DNA of 64,000 nucleotides from JBBATK01 sp039810585 (GTDB lineage: Bacteria; Bacteroidota; Ignavibacteria; Kapaibacteriales; NICIL-2): assembly GCA_039810585.1 (NCBI GenBank), contig JBDHXF010000002.1, positions 118,416 to 182,415 on the forward strand. The letters are read 5' to 3'. The number at the start of each line of letters is the position of its first letter. Position 1 is the stretch's first letter. Shown here piece after piece: positions 27,230 through 35,631 of this stretch. A program made the position numbers and the translations under genes. The notes beneath the pieces were generated by a model. That model was not told where the DNA came from and did not search any database. It saw nothing but the letters and a program-made list of their open reading frames with translations.

Positions 27230-27319
27230 TTCTACTAGTACTTCTGCTTCTGCTTCTATTTCTGCTTCTACTTCTGTTTCTACTACTGCTTCTACCTCTG
27301 CTTCGACTTCTTTCTCTGA
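27230..27319. repeat. Degenerate hexanucleotide array (about 15 units)
   Basis: TTCTGC/TTCTAC-type hexamers run without interruption from 27230 to 27319. The plus strand is almost purely pyrimidine. It fills the middle of the 315-base gap between the divergent gmhA and rimM genes. No frame through it has both a start codon and a ribosome site, so it is non-coding. Confidence 0.85.
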
Positions 27320-27440
27320 TCCGTGTCAGTCTTCGCCCTTGTGGTCGGTTGGCGAAGCAAGACACGCTGCCTCATCGCGAAGCTTGGAGTAGGGACCACG
27401 AGAAGCACACAAACATAGAGAAGCCCTGCACAATTCAGAC

Positions 27441-27482
27441 TATATTCGTAGCTGCGGTCATTACGGCGCTGCCGAAGGCAGC
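27441..27482 (+). promoter_or_regulatory. Candidate rimM promoter and leader hairpin
   Basis: TATATTCG at 27441-27448 is one base from TAnnTTTG. It is followed by a GCTGCC-GAA-GGCAGC hairpin at 27468-27482, 33 bases before rimM. The rest of the 27200-27514 gap is the hexamer array and unremarkable sequence. Confidence 0.35.
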
Positions 27483-27514
27483 CCGTATGAAGAACAATCA
27501 GTCCTGTATCTCCC

Positions 27515-28150
27515 ATGAGCTCACACATCTACATTGGCACCATTGCAAAAACGCACGGCATCGTCGGCGAGTGCATACTGAGCGATGTGGAGGTGTTGCC
27601 CGAGATCAAGAGTGGACAATCCGTGCTACTCGGCTATAGCGCTGCCTTTGCCAAGCCTTACGTGGTCAACTCCTGCAAGGAATACCGCAACGGCGCGCTC
27701 ATCAGCTTTCGAGGAGTGACGAGTATTTCGGCCGCTGAGGCGCTGCAAGAGCTTGGGGTGTTTCTTCCCGTTCAAGCACTTAGCGCCGACGAAGCCGATG
27801 CTTTTTCGGATTGGCTCATCGGTGCCGAAGCGCGCGACGCCGCTAGCGGCGAATTGCTTGGCCTGGTGCGTGATGTATGGGCCACACCCGCCCACCGCAC
27901 GCTGGTGATCGACACGCCGAAAGGCGATGAAGTGCTGGTGCCTCATGTGCCGGCTATCGTGACCGGTAGCAATCGCAGCGCAAGACAAATTCTGCTCAAC
28001 CCGCCGGAAGGCATGTTCTCCGAAGCGGAAGATCCCTACGTCGAAAACGGACCTGATGACGATCTCACGAATCTGCCGGGCGACGATGCCGCCAATCCAA
28101 TCGACGAGCATACAGCGTCTGAATCCGACAGTGATAGGGAGCAGGCATGA
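27515..28150 (+). CDS. rimM: Ribosome maturation factor RimM
   Basis: Binds ribosomal protein S19 and helps late maturation of the 30S head. Residues 1-90 form the beta-barrel N-domain, with IGTIAKTHGIVGE at the start. Residues 100-165 form the PRC-barrel, with LIGAEARDAASGELLGLVRD and LVPHVPAIV. The protein (211 residues) is longer than usual because of an acidic tail of about 40 residues (EDPYVENGPDDDLTN and on). It overlaps tsaB by four bases (ATGA). Unusually, no ribosomal protein S16 or trmD gene is beside it. Confidence 0.93.
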   Translation: MSSHIYIGTIAKTHGIVGECILSDVEVLPEIKSGQSVLLGYSAAFAKPYVVNSCKEYRNGALISFRGVTSISAAEALQELGVFLPVQALSADEADAFSDWLIGAEARDAASGELLGLVRDVWATPAHRTLVIDTPKGDEVLVPHVPAIVTGSNRSARQILLNPPEGMFSEAEDPYVENGPDDDLTNLPGDDAANPIDEHTASESDSDREQA

Positions 28151-28833
28151 GCGCGCAGAACCCGACCATTCTCTGTCTTGAAACGAGCGGTCTCAACTGC
28201 GGCGTGACCCTCTATGCCGACGGCCGCGTTCAAAGCTCGCTCAACTACTGGATTCCCCAGGTACACGATGCTCTGCTTGGCGAGTTATGTCAACAGCTTC
28301 TTCATACACATGCGCTTCGCGCTGATCAACTCGATGCGGTAGCCATCTCGGCAGGACCGGGGTCGTTTACCGGACTCCGCATTGGCGCCTCACTCGTGAA
28401 AGGTCTGTGCTTCGACAACACTCCTCCGCTCATCGCGGTGCCCACTTTGGAAGCCATAGCTCGCAGCGCTGCTTCTCGAGCTCGGGAACTCGCGGCGCAA
28501 CGCATTGCGGTGCTCGTTGCCGCGCAGACGGGAAAGTATTATGCTCAGTTCTTTGACAGCGAAGGCCTTGCGCAAGCAGCTCCGACCTTGAAGGATGAGC
28601 CTAGCCTGAGGTCACTGCTTCTCGATTCGGATTTCATCGTCGGTCCCGCCGCGACACAGTTCCGACACGACAGTAGAGCCGAGGCGTGGCAACGCTTGCA
28701 TTCGGAGCACCTGCTAACACTCGCACTCGAACTCTTTCATAACGAACGTTTCGTCAGCGCGGCAGACTTTCGTCCCTTCTACATCCAGGATTTCACTCCC
28801 ACAAGCACGCCGCTCAAACCTCTTATCGACTAA
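28147..28833 (+). CDS. tsaB: TsaB, tRNA threonylcarbamoyladenosine biosynthesis protein
   Basis: Non-catalytic partner of TsaD in making the t6A modification at position 37 of ANN-decoding tRNAs, which include tRNA-Thr. The 228-residue ASKHA-fold protein starts ILCLETSGLNCGVTLYADG and has AISAGPGSFTGLRIG, the family signature. Coupled to rimM by ATGA overlap. Length is normal. tsaD and tsaE are not in the window. Confidence 0.92.
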   Translation: MSAQNPTILCLETSGLNCGVTLYADGRVQSSLNYWIPQVHDALLGELCQQLLHTHALRADQLDAVAISAGPGSFTGLRIGASLVKGLCFDNTPPLIAVPTLEAIARSAASRARELAAQRIAVLVAAQTGKYYAQFFDSEGLAQAAPTLKDEPSLRSLLLDSDFIVGPAATQFRHDSRAEAWQRLHSEHLLTLALELFHNERFVSAADFRPFYIQDFTPTSTPLKPLID

Positions 28834-28869
28834 GAGCTTCTGTTGCAAGAGATTTTTTGTCATCGTTCC

Positions 28870-28884
28870 CGCTGCTACGCAGCG
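28870..28884. repeat. Intergenic hairpin after tsaB
   Basis: CGCTGC-TAC-GCAGCG, 37 bases past the tsaB stop; same style as the other hairpins. No U-run follows. Confidence 0.45.
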
Positions 28885-29006
28885 ACGTATGACGCACCCG
28901 ACTTGTAGCATTGGCGGGAGGCGGAAACCGGGTAGGCGACGAAAATTCTCTAATTTAGTCGCCTCAGTTCTCACTCTCCATTCCAACTCATCTCCTACGC
29001 ATTACC

Positions 29007-29903
29007 ATGACTGCCGATAGCAAAACCGTTCTCCTCTTTGGCGAAGCTCCCATTGTTGCCGAGTTCGCTCGCTTGCTCGAGGGACATTCGCGCGACTTCC
29101 TGATACTCAACTCCACCGACGAATTCACCGACGAGTTTTCGGCCGAGGAGATCATTGCCGAAGCCCTGGAACAGAGCTTTGGTCCCGACGAAGCCTTTGA
29201 TGCCGAAGAAGTGGACGAAGTGAATGAGTATTACGATGAGTTTGCCGAAAATGTCGTGAGCAGCATTGGCGACATCGACGATAGCACGCACGTCGATGTC
29301 GTTATCGATTGCACGGTTCGCACCAAACAACTGAAGGTGATGGTTCTGCAAGAACTAGCCGAGCTCTTCCCTTCCGCCTTAATTATCAGCAGCACGGTCA
29401 TCTGCACCGCAACTGATATTAATTCGCTCTTGCCTTTGGCCTCACAAGTGGTGGGCGCGCCGCTTATTCCCGGATTTAGCGAAGCAAAAACGATCGAAAT
29501 TGCCCCCTCACTGCGCACCCGTGACATCAGTCATACTCGTGCTCGAAGTTTCTTCGAGTCACTCGGCTTCAGCGTCGAAATCGTAGAAGATCGCGTGGGT
29601 CTCGTCTTCCCACGCATGATTGCCATGCTCATTAATGAAGCGGCTTTTGCCGTGATGGAAAATGTTGCCTCACCACAGGATATCGATACGGCCATGAAAT
29701 TGGGCGTGAATTATCCGAAGGGATTATTGGAGTGGTCGGATACCATCGGAGCTGACATTATTGTTGCCATTCTTGATGCACTGTATGAGGAATATCACGA
29801 AGCACGCTACCGCTGCTGCGTCTTATTACGCCAACACCTACGCGCAGGATGGCTAGGGCGAAGCACGGGACGAGGCTTTTACAACTACCTGCCGATGAAT
29901 TAA
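29007..29903 (+). CDS. 3-hydroxyacyl-CoA dehydrogenase-like protein lacking key motifs
   Basis: 298 residues. The C-terminal two-thirds follow the 3-hydroxybutyryl-CoA dehydrogenase fold: VEDRVGLVFPRMIAMLINEA, ASPQDIDTAMKLGVNYPKG, and the family's terminal RSTGRGFYNY. The N-terminal Rossmann region starts VLLFGEAPIVAEF, without the GxGxxG dinucleotide motif, and carries an Asp/Glu-rich insertion at about residues 37-80. Where active enzymes have HFFNP with the catalytic His, this protein has GAPLIPGFS. So the fold is clear but activity is doubtful; a pseudoenzyme or a new activity is possible. Its stop overlaps the next start as TAATG. Confidence 0.75.
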   Translation: MTADSKTVLLFGEAPIVAEFARLLEGHSRDFLILNSTDEFTDEFSAEEIIAEALEQSFGPDEAFDAEEVDEVNEYYDEFAENVVSSIGDIDDSTHVDVVIDCTVRTKQLKVMVLQELAELFPSALIISSTVICTATDINSLLPLASQVVGAPLIPGFSEAKTIEIAPSLRTRDISHTRARSFFESLGFSVEIVEDRVGLVFPRMIAMLINEAAFAVMENVASPQDIDTAMKLGVNYPKGLLEWSDTIGADIIVAILDALYEEYHEARYRCCVLLRQHLRAGWLGRSTGRGFYNYLPMN

Positions 29904-30457
29904 TGTCCCCCCGCGACCGTCCTGTGCAACACCTCCTTATCGATCGCGCCGCCTTGGACCATTGCCGGCTGGCCTACCACAACACAGCGCAAGAATTACT
30001 GGAACTCTGTGCGAAGCAGCAGATACATGTCATGCTGCTCGATGATGAGGGATTGCGGACGATTCAGCATGTTAGAGACTTTGATGTCTCGAATATAAAT
30101 GCCGATCTGACAGCAGATAATTGTCAACGTATAATACTCACGGCACTCCGAGCAAACGAGTCCTGCGAATGTCAAGCGCGTGGCTGTGTACGCGACGCGC
30201 TTTTAAGTTCCATTGACGGGGACGATCATATAACGGTGTTCATAAAGGACGAGACGAACCTCTGTCTTGCCAAACTCGCAGACCGTATATTTGTCATCGG
30301 TGTACTACAGCGCATGTGTGCGCAGAATCATCTACCGCACCATCCGGTGCGACAGTGGTTTGATTGCCAGCGAATCCTGTCAACGCAGAGCAAACACACC
30401 AAGGATCAACGTCGTCAGGCACGACTATTACGCATGGAAGCCTCGAAAACCGAATAG
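29903..30457 (+). CDS. Hypothetical protein (184 residues) coupled to the dehydrogenase-like gene
   Basis: Not recognised. It starts MSPRDRPVQHLLIDRAALDH, has no signal peptide or membrane segment, and is rich in Cys and His (several Cys between residues 45 and 160, including CECQARGC). Its ATG overlaps the previous stop (TAATG), which supports this start over an in-frame ATG at 29849. A histidine kinase gene follows after 16 bases. Metal binding through CECQARGC is a speculation. Confidence 0.65.
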   Translation: MSPRDRPVQHLLIDRAALDHCRLAYHNTAQELLELCAKQQIHVMLLDDEGLRTIQHVRDFDVSNINADLTADNCQRIILTALRANESCECQARGCVRDALLSSIDGDDHITVFIKDETNLCLAKLADRIFVIGVLQRMCAQNHLPHHPVRQWFDCQRILSTQSKHTKDQRRQARLLRMEASKTE

Positions 30458-30473
30458 CGAAGGATTTGCTGTC

Positions 30474-32015
30474 ATGAGTGTGCGTGTATTGCTCCTGTGT
30501 TTTCTGCTTAGTGTGCAGGGTGTTCTGCATGCAGAAGAGCAAAGAATCACATCCATAACGGCCATTAGTCTGGACGGACAATCCGTTCCTCAGGCTCAAT
30601 GGTCAACTCTCTGCCTAGACTCCAATTCCATCGTCGTCTTTAGCTTCATTTGTCGCGAGGGTATTTCCACCAGTGCCGGTGTGCGCTATGTGGTTGAACT
30701 GGACAATGGTGATCAGCGTGATCAGAAGACGCAGTACGAGAACACGAAGACCTACGTAGGATTGCCGAGTGGACATTATGCCTTAGTGGTTCGGGCGCAA
30801 TCCAACGATAACGCCTGGGCGGCAGTTCCGACAACCTTACAGTTTATCGTCGACCCCAAATCTGCAGCCGACTTTCGTCAACACCTAGCTGCTGCTTCGC
30901 ATGGCGATGCACAGTCGGTATGGTGGCGCAGTCCGGCCGTGGTGATTATCCTCTGTGCCTTGCTTATTCTCGCCATTGTGGTGAGCATTGTGATATTGAT
31001 GTCGCGTGCAACGCTTCGCTCGGAGCTACGAGACCTACGTCAAAAACTTGAGAAACAACCCCAACCGGCACCATCATCTGTCGTGGTGAAAGAAAAGAAG
31101 GTGGAAGACAGTCCGCAATTCCAGCAGCTGCTCAAAGAAGTAGAGCGCTTCAAAAAGGAAAACGCAAAGTTGAACAAGCGCGTGTTGGATTTATCACGTC
31201 GCACCGAAGAACTTAACGACCAAAACCTTGACTTGGCTTTGCAAGTGGATCGCGCGGCCAAAGTCAAGAGCGAACTCGAAGACTTGCAGCAACAGAAGGA
31301 TGATTTGTTCGCGATGATTATTCACGACATCAAGAACCCCGCATCGCTGATCAAGAACCTCGTCGACCTCTTGCGAGGTTATGACCTAAACAGTTCGGAA
31401 ACGCAGGAAGTGATGCAGGACATCATTGAAACGACCACAAAGATTGTTTCGCTGTCGCAAGAACTCTCGCGAGTCATGGCCATGGACCATGCCGACATTC
31501 AACTGGATTTCGAGAGCACCAATGCAGGCGTGATTATCGAGAGTGTCTGTCGCCGCAATGCTGTCTCTGCCGAAAAGAAGGGCATCGACATTCGGTACGA
31601 GATTCCACCGAATTTGCCGACCTGCGAGTTCGATCCGCAAAAAATTGAAGAGGTACTCGACAATCTCGTGTCGAACGCCGTGAAGTTCTCCCTACCGGGA
31701 ACGAAAGTGACGGTGAGAGCATTGCCAACGGATGATTACTTGCGTCTGGATGTGGAAGACCAAGGACTTGGCATGAGTAAAGAGGACACCAAGTTGGCCT
31801 TCCAACGCGGCATGAAACTCAGCGCACGTCCTACGGCTGACGAGCCCAGCAGTGGCTTGGGATTGTGGATCGTTAAACGCTTGGTGGAAGCCCACCATGG
31901 TCGCGTTAGTGTGAAAAGCGAAATCGGAATGGGCACCACCTTTAGTGTCTTTCTGCCCTACAAAGCCGGAAGCTCCATTGCTGCCGGAGTTAACAACGAA
32001 GGATCCTCGATCTGA
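30474..32015 (+). CDS. Membrane sensor histidine kinase
   Basis: 513 residues. A signal sequence (MSVRVLLLCFLLSVQGVLHA) exports a sensor domain of about 120 residues; its YVVELDNG ... GHYALVVRAQ pattern resembles the Y_Y_Y beta-sandwich. A transmembrane helix at about 154-175 leads into a long coiled coil (180-275). The HisKA H-box is MIIHDIKNP with H284, and the HATPase domain shows N-box DNLVSNAVKF, DQGLGMS and GLGLWIVKRL. There is no receiver domain and no response regulator nearby, so it is an orphan kinase. I chose the ATG at 30474 because it starts a signal peptide; the frame is open upstream. Confidence 0.92.
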   Translation: MSVRVLLLCFLLSVQGVLHAEEQRITSITAISLDGQSVPQAQWSTLCLDSNSIVVFSFICREGISTSAGVRYVVELDNGDQRDQKTQYENTKTYVGLPSGHYALVVRAQSNDNAWAAVPTTLQFIVDPKSAADFRQHLAAASHGDAQSVWWRSPAVVIILCALLILAIVVSIVILMSRATLRSELRDLRQKLEKQPQPAPSSVVVKEKKVEDSPQFQQLLKEVERFKKENAKLNKRVLDLSRRTEELNDQNLDLALQVDRAAKVKSELEDLQQQKDDLFAMIIHDIKNPASLIKNLVDLLRGYDLNSSETQEVMQDIIETTTKIVSLSQELSRVMAMDHADIQLDFESTNAGVIIESVCRRNAVSAEKKGIDIRYEIPPNLPTCEFDPQKIEEVLDNLVSNAVKFSLPGTKVTVRALPTDDYLRLDVEDQGLGMSKEDTKLAFQRGMKLSARPTADEPSSGLGLWIVKRLVEAHHGRVSVKSEIGMGTTFSVFLPYKAGSSIAAGVNNEGSSI

Positions 32016-32032
32016 GTACTGTCTTCCATCAT

Positions 32033-33196
32033 TTGCTCGTCACCCTCGACGAGCGCCGCGGTCTTGCTGTCCGTTTGCTCATGCTTGCCGTGGTATTCTG
32101 TTTTGTGATCTGGTTTCAACGCATCGATTATCAGGGTCAATTTGCCCACACAGATCTTGAGGCGTATCGAGCTATGGCGCATGCCGCTCCGGGTCTGTCG
32201 ACAACAGTCACCGCGCCCTTTGCCTATCGTATTTTCGTTCCCTACGTGATTGGGTTGCTCGGACCAGACGACTATGATGGGTTCCAAGTTGCCGCTCTCG
32301 TATCCGTTGGTTTCCTTGCACTTCAGTTCTATCGTCTGCTCAAAAGACACCGCTCGCGAACATCGGTGGCTCTCGGTCTCAGTGTCCTCCTGGTCTTACA
32401 ACCCTACCTCAGTGGCTTTGTGCTCTTCGACGTCTTCCAAGCAGGCGATGCCCTGAGCTTAGCCTTATTGCTGCTCATGATCGAGGCTTTCGAAGAACGA
32501 CGTCCCTTCCTCATTGCGCTTGCTTTGATTCCGGCCGTAGCCACGCGGGAAATATCACTCTTTATTCTGCCGTTCATTCTCACGTCGATGATTGCCACGC
32601 GTGAGTGGCAACGAGGTGCTCTGGCACTAGCCGCCTGCGTGCCCGGAATAGGGTTTTGGCTATGGCTGCATTGGGTGATTCCGATCAGCAACCCAGGCTA
32701 TTCCACCGTCGCATTGCTCCGGGATTACGCACCCGACCTCGTACAGCCCATTCCTTGGATTCGAATTGTGTTCAACGCCTGCACACCTTATTGTCTGCTG
32801 TTTCTTGCGTGGCCAAAGGACGCACTGCGTTTCATTCGATCCTACCCGGCATACGGCGTCGTGGCTTTACTCTTTTTAGGGACGGCTTTCGTGGCTGGTG
32901 ATAAGGAGCGGATGGTTGCACCCATGAGTATGGTGATGTTACTGTTTGTGGCCCTTGTCGACGATTGGCGAGGAGTGCTCAACGTCTCGTGGTTTCGAAC
33001 CCTAGTTGCTCTGACCGCGCTGGTATGCAGCATGCATTTTCTCTTTGCTCGCGTTGGTATTCCCGATAAGCGTGTGTACTACGGCTTGTGTATCGTGTGC
33101 GATCTGGCTGTTGCAGTTGCCGCGCTGCGCTTGCGCAGCGAGAATTATCATCAATCAAGCAGAGATCATGAGTCCGGCGACGAACTGGTGAGCTGA
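32033..33196 (+). CDS. Multi-pass membrane protein of unknown function
   Basis: 387 residues with about ten hydrophobic helices, for example LLMLAVVFCFVIWF, IFVPYVIGLLG and VALLFLGTAFVAG. It resembles polytopic GT-C-like or EpsG-like proteins only in general layout (an acidic loop TDLEAYRAMAH after the first helix and ATREISLFILPF in the middle); I cannot name a family. The first codon would be TTG at 32033, 17 bases after the kinase stop; a later ATG inside the first helix is the alternative. Near its C-terminus, 33123-33140 encodes a CGCTGCGC-TT-GCGCAGCG hairpin. Confidence 0.7.
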   Translation: MLVTLDERRGLAVRLLMLAVVFCFVIWFQRIDYQGQFAHTDLEAYRAMAHAAPGLSTTVTAPFAYRIFVPYVIGLLGPDDYDGFQVAALVSVGFLALQFYRLLKRHRSRTSVALGLSVLLVLQPYLSGFVLFDVFQAGDALSLALLLLMIEAFEERRPFLIALALIPAVATREISLFILPFILTSMIATREWQRGALALAACVPGIGFWLWLHWVIPISNPGYSTVALLRDYAPDLVQPIPWIRIVFNACTPYCLLFLAWPKDALRFIRSYPAYGVVALLFLGTAFVAGDKERMVAPMSMVMLLFVALVDDWRGVLNVSWFRTLVALTALVCSMHFLFARVGIPDKRVYYGLCIVCDLAVAVAALRLRSENYHQSSRDHESGDELVS

Positions 33197-33228
33197 TGGG
33201 GATCGCTGCACAATGCGGTGTGACATTG

Positions 33229-33236
33229 TATATTTG
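33229..33236 (+). promoter_or_regulatory. -7 promoter element (TATATTTG)
   Basis: Exact TAnnTTTG match 24 bases before the HlyD-like gene, in the 63-base gap after the membrane protein. No clear TTTG is seen about 19 bases upstream. Confidence 0.5.
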
Positions 33237-33259
33237 ACCGCACCCACTTCGGAAGAGTC

Positions 33260-34510
33260 ATGCAGCAGGGATTACATGAGCGACAGTTCAAGGACTTGTA
33301 TGTGGAGGACGATGTCCCGCTCTCCAACGTACGCCCTACGGCCATTCGCATTCTCCTCTACACCGGGCTCAGCACTTTTGTCCTCCTTGTTCTCGCCGGA
33401 ATCTTCCTTCGCGTGCCTCGTGAAGTGCGTATTCCTTTCACTCTCAGAAGCGATTCTCGTGAAGTGGTGTATCGCTTTGCGGACAATACGCAAGTCTTGA
33501 AAATGTACGTGAAGCCAGGCCATGTGGTGCATGAGGGCGATACTCTTGCCAAGATCACCTCTGCCACCGTTGTCAGTCTGTTGAATCAACTCGCAACAGC
33601 ACAAGAAGCGCTTCGCTTGTTTGAGAGTTCGGATGTTGCGATGAACAAGAACCAGAAAGAATCGCTGGCATTGCAAAAGTCCAAAGTGCAATCCCAGATC
33701 AACGATGCAAAGAAAGAGCGGGCGCTGAAAACCAAAAAGCAAACGTCGGAGCTTGCCAATCTTCAAGAGGAGCTTGACGTTGCATCAAAGCACACAGCCG
33801 AGATGAAGAAGCTGCAGGGTCAGGGCTTCGCATCCGACAAAGAGCTTCGTGATGCACAGTTGAAAGAAACGAATGCTCGCGACGCGCTCACTCGCAGTAA
33901 GCAGCAGTACGCCATCGAGCTCGGTGCACTCGACGAGAAGATCCGTCAGCTGGAAATCGATCAAAACGTGGTCGGCGTCAACACCAATCGCAGCGACTTG
34001 GAGCTTGGCAGCAAGCGGGCACAATTAACCTCGGCTGTCAGCACTCTGGAGATCAAAATTCGCGAGCTCTATGGACGCTTCGCCTCCGACAACGGTAGTC
34101 TCTATCTGCTCAGCTCTATGAGTCTTCCTGTGAGTTATGCCGTAGACGAGGAACACGAGCTTCCCTCCGGCAATGTGTTGTTGAAGTTGAGCTCAACAGG
34201 TACAACGCTCTATGCTCTGTGTTCCGTGGCTCCTCAGCTTATCGGAAGTATGCAGGAGGGTTTGGATGCGGTGATGAAAGTCAGCAGCTTTCCCTCGTTT
34301 CACTGGGGAATGGCCAAGGGTGTGGTACAGCACAAGAGTATGAGTCCGGACGAGAAGGGAAATTATCCGGTGGAAATTCGCATCAGCGATGCCGGTCAGC
34401 TAGCTCCGTTGTTACAAGTAGGGATGTCCGGTGAGGCTGATGTACTCGTCGAAAACCGACCCCTCGCTTCCTACGTCTTCGAATCGCTTAGTGCGCCGTT
34501 TAGACAGTAG
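33260..34510 (+). CDS. HlyD-like membrane fusion (adaptor) protein
   Basis: 416 residues. A single membrane helix (about residues 30-50) places the rest in the periplasm. The lipoyl-type half motif VYRFADNTQVLKMYVKPGHV is followed by HEGDTLAKI, then a long alpha-helical coiled coil (about residues 105-235) rich in Lys/Glu/Gln, the second lipoyl half, and a beta-barrel (LPSGNVLLKLSSTGTTLYAL). This is the HlyD/EmrA-type adaptor layout, which normally joins an ABC transporter or other pump to an outer channel. No transporter is adjacent, so the partner is unknown. Confidence 0.85.
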   Translation: MQQGLHERQFKDLYVEDDVPLSNVRPTAIRILLYTGLSTFVLLVLAGIFLRVPREVRIPFTLRSDSREVVYRFADNTQVLKMYVKPGHVVHEGDTLAKITSATVVSLLNQLATAQEALRLFESSDVAMNKNQKESLALQKSKVQSQINDAKKERALKTKKQTSELANLQEELDVASKHTAEMKKLQGQGFASDKELRDAQLKETNARDALTRSKQQYAIELGALDEKIRQLEIDQNVVGVNTNRSDLELGSKRAQLTSAVSTLEIKIRELYGRFASDNGSLYLLSSMSLPVSYAVDEEHELPSGNVLLKLSSTGTTLYALCSVAPQLIGSMQEGLDAVMKVSSFPSFHWGMAKGVVQHKSMSPDEKGNYPVEIRISDAGQLAPLLQVGMSGEADVLVENRPLASYVFESLSAPFRQ

Positions 34511-34521
34511 TCGTACATACA

Positions 34522-35481
34522 TTATAGCTCTTCCTCTGCATCTCCGGCGTCATCCACGGGCGGACGGATGAGCGAGATAATGACAGATGTGCCGAGAATA
34601 AGACCCACCACCAATAATGAGATGCTGGTATTGATATGGAAGGTGTCTGTCAGTACCATTTTCATCCCAATGAAAATCAGCACCAACGAGAGGCCATACT
34701 TGAGATAGTGGAATAAATCCAGCAGACCCGACAACGCGAAAAACAGCGATCGCAATCCCAGAATAGCGAAGGCATTGGAGGTGTACACGATAAACGGATC
34801 GCGCGTGATCGCCAGAACTGCCGGGATGGAATCGACGGCGAAGATTAAGTCCGATATCTCCACCACCAACACCACAATAAACAACGGCGTTGCCACCCAC
34901 TTGGCAGCTTGACGTACAAAAAAGCGATCTCCATGGTCTTCGTGTGTCACAGGGAAAAATCGCTTGAACAGCAGAACTATGGGGTTCTTCTCGGGATGTA
35001 TCTCCTTCTCAGCGCCCAGTGCCATGCGAATCCCGGTAATCACCAGGAAGGCTCCAAACACGTACATAATCCAACCGAAGGTGTTGATCAGTGTAACGCC
35101 GGCAATAATGAGCACCAGGCGCATCAGGAGAGCGCCAATGATTCCCCAGAACAACACCTTGTGCTGGTATTGGGCTTTAACGTGGAAGTAATTGAAGATG
35201 AGAATGATCACGAAGAGGTTGTCGATACTCAAACTCTCTTCGATGATGTAGCCGGTCAGAAACTCAATAGCCTTATTCTCAGCCTGATGGTTCATGCCGA
35301 GTTGCCAATAAATGCCAAGCACAAACAAGCCGGCTAAGGCCATCCAGGCAAAGGTCCACCCGAGTGACTCGCGGATACTGACTTTGTGGGACTTTTTATT
35401 GAATACCCCAAGGTCTAGCCACAACATAATGATAATGAAGACGGCAAAACCTAACCACATCAGGGGTGACTCGTTTTCCAT
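34522..35481 (-). CDS. TerC/Alx family integral membrane protein
   Basis: 319 residues, about nine membrane helices. Family signatures are LTGYIIEESLSIDNLFVIIL and FAVDSIPAVLAITRDPFIVY, each with the acidic intramembrane residues typical of TerC. Members are linked to manganese export or protection of secreted metalloproteins, and to tellurite or alkaline stress. The start at 35481 (MENESPLMWLG) is chosen over an in-frame one 21 bases upstream because the product then begins like other members. I saw no yybP-ykoY-type riboswitch in the leader. Ends 11 bases from the HlyD-like gene on the opposite strand. Confidence 0.93.
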   Translation of the reverse strand: MENESPLMWLGFAVFIIIMLWLDLGVFNKKSHKVSIRESLGWTFAWMALAGLFVLGIYWQLGMNHQAENKAIEFLTGYIIEESLSIDNLFVIILIFNYFHVKAQYQHKVLFWGIIGALLMRLVLIIAGVTLINTFGWIMYVFGAFLVITGIRMALGAEKEIHPEKNPIVLLFKRFFPVTHEDHGDRFFVRQAAKWVATPLFIVVLVVEISDLIFAVDSIPAVLAITRDPFIVYTSNAFAILGLRSLFFALSGLLDLFHYLKYGLSLVLIFIGMKMVLTDTFHINTSISLLVVGLILGTSVIISLIRPPVDDAGDAEEEL

Positions 35482-35591
35482 TGGCGAGCACGACAGTGAC
35501 ACAGCGCAATATAGAGCAGAACGGCATGCATCGCAAGTACCGGGCCTCTGCAGAACTTTTCCCCATTGAAGCAGACACTCCGTGGCTTTTG

Positions 35592-35599
35592 TACTTTTG
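35592..35599 (+). promoter_or_regulatory. -7 promoter element of aspartate kinase (TACTTTTG)
   Basis: Exact TAnnTTTG match 33 bases before the lysC start; TTG lies 23 bases upstream. Confidence 0.5.
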
Positions 35600-35631
35600 T
35601 CGCCCCCATTAACCGCCTTTCAGCTCCACAC

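Noticed and set aside
29849..29902. Upstream start for the 29903 gene
   Set aside because: It would read through the end of the previous gene in another frame; the TAATG overlap is a better start.
33123..33140. CGCTGCGC-TT-GCGCAGCG as an intergenic hairpin
   Set aside because: It is inside the coding sequence of the membrane protein; it may be chance or an extended C-terminus.
35482..35591. Mn-responsive riboswitch (yybP-ykoY) before the TerC gene
   Set aside because: No matching conserved motifs seen in the leader.
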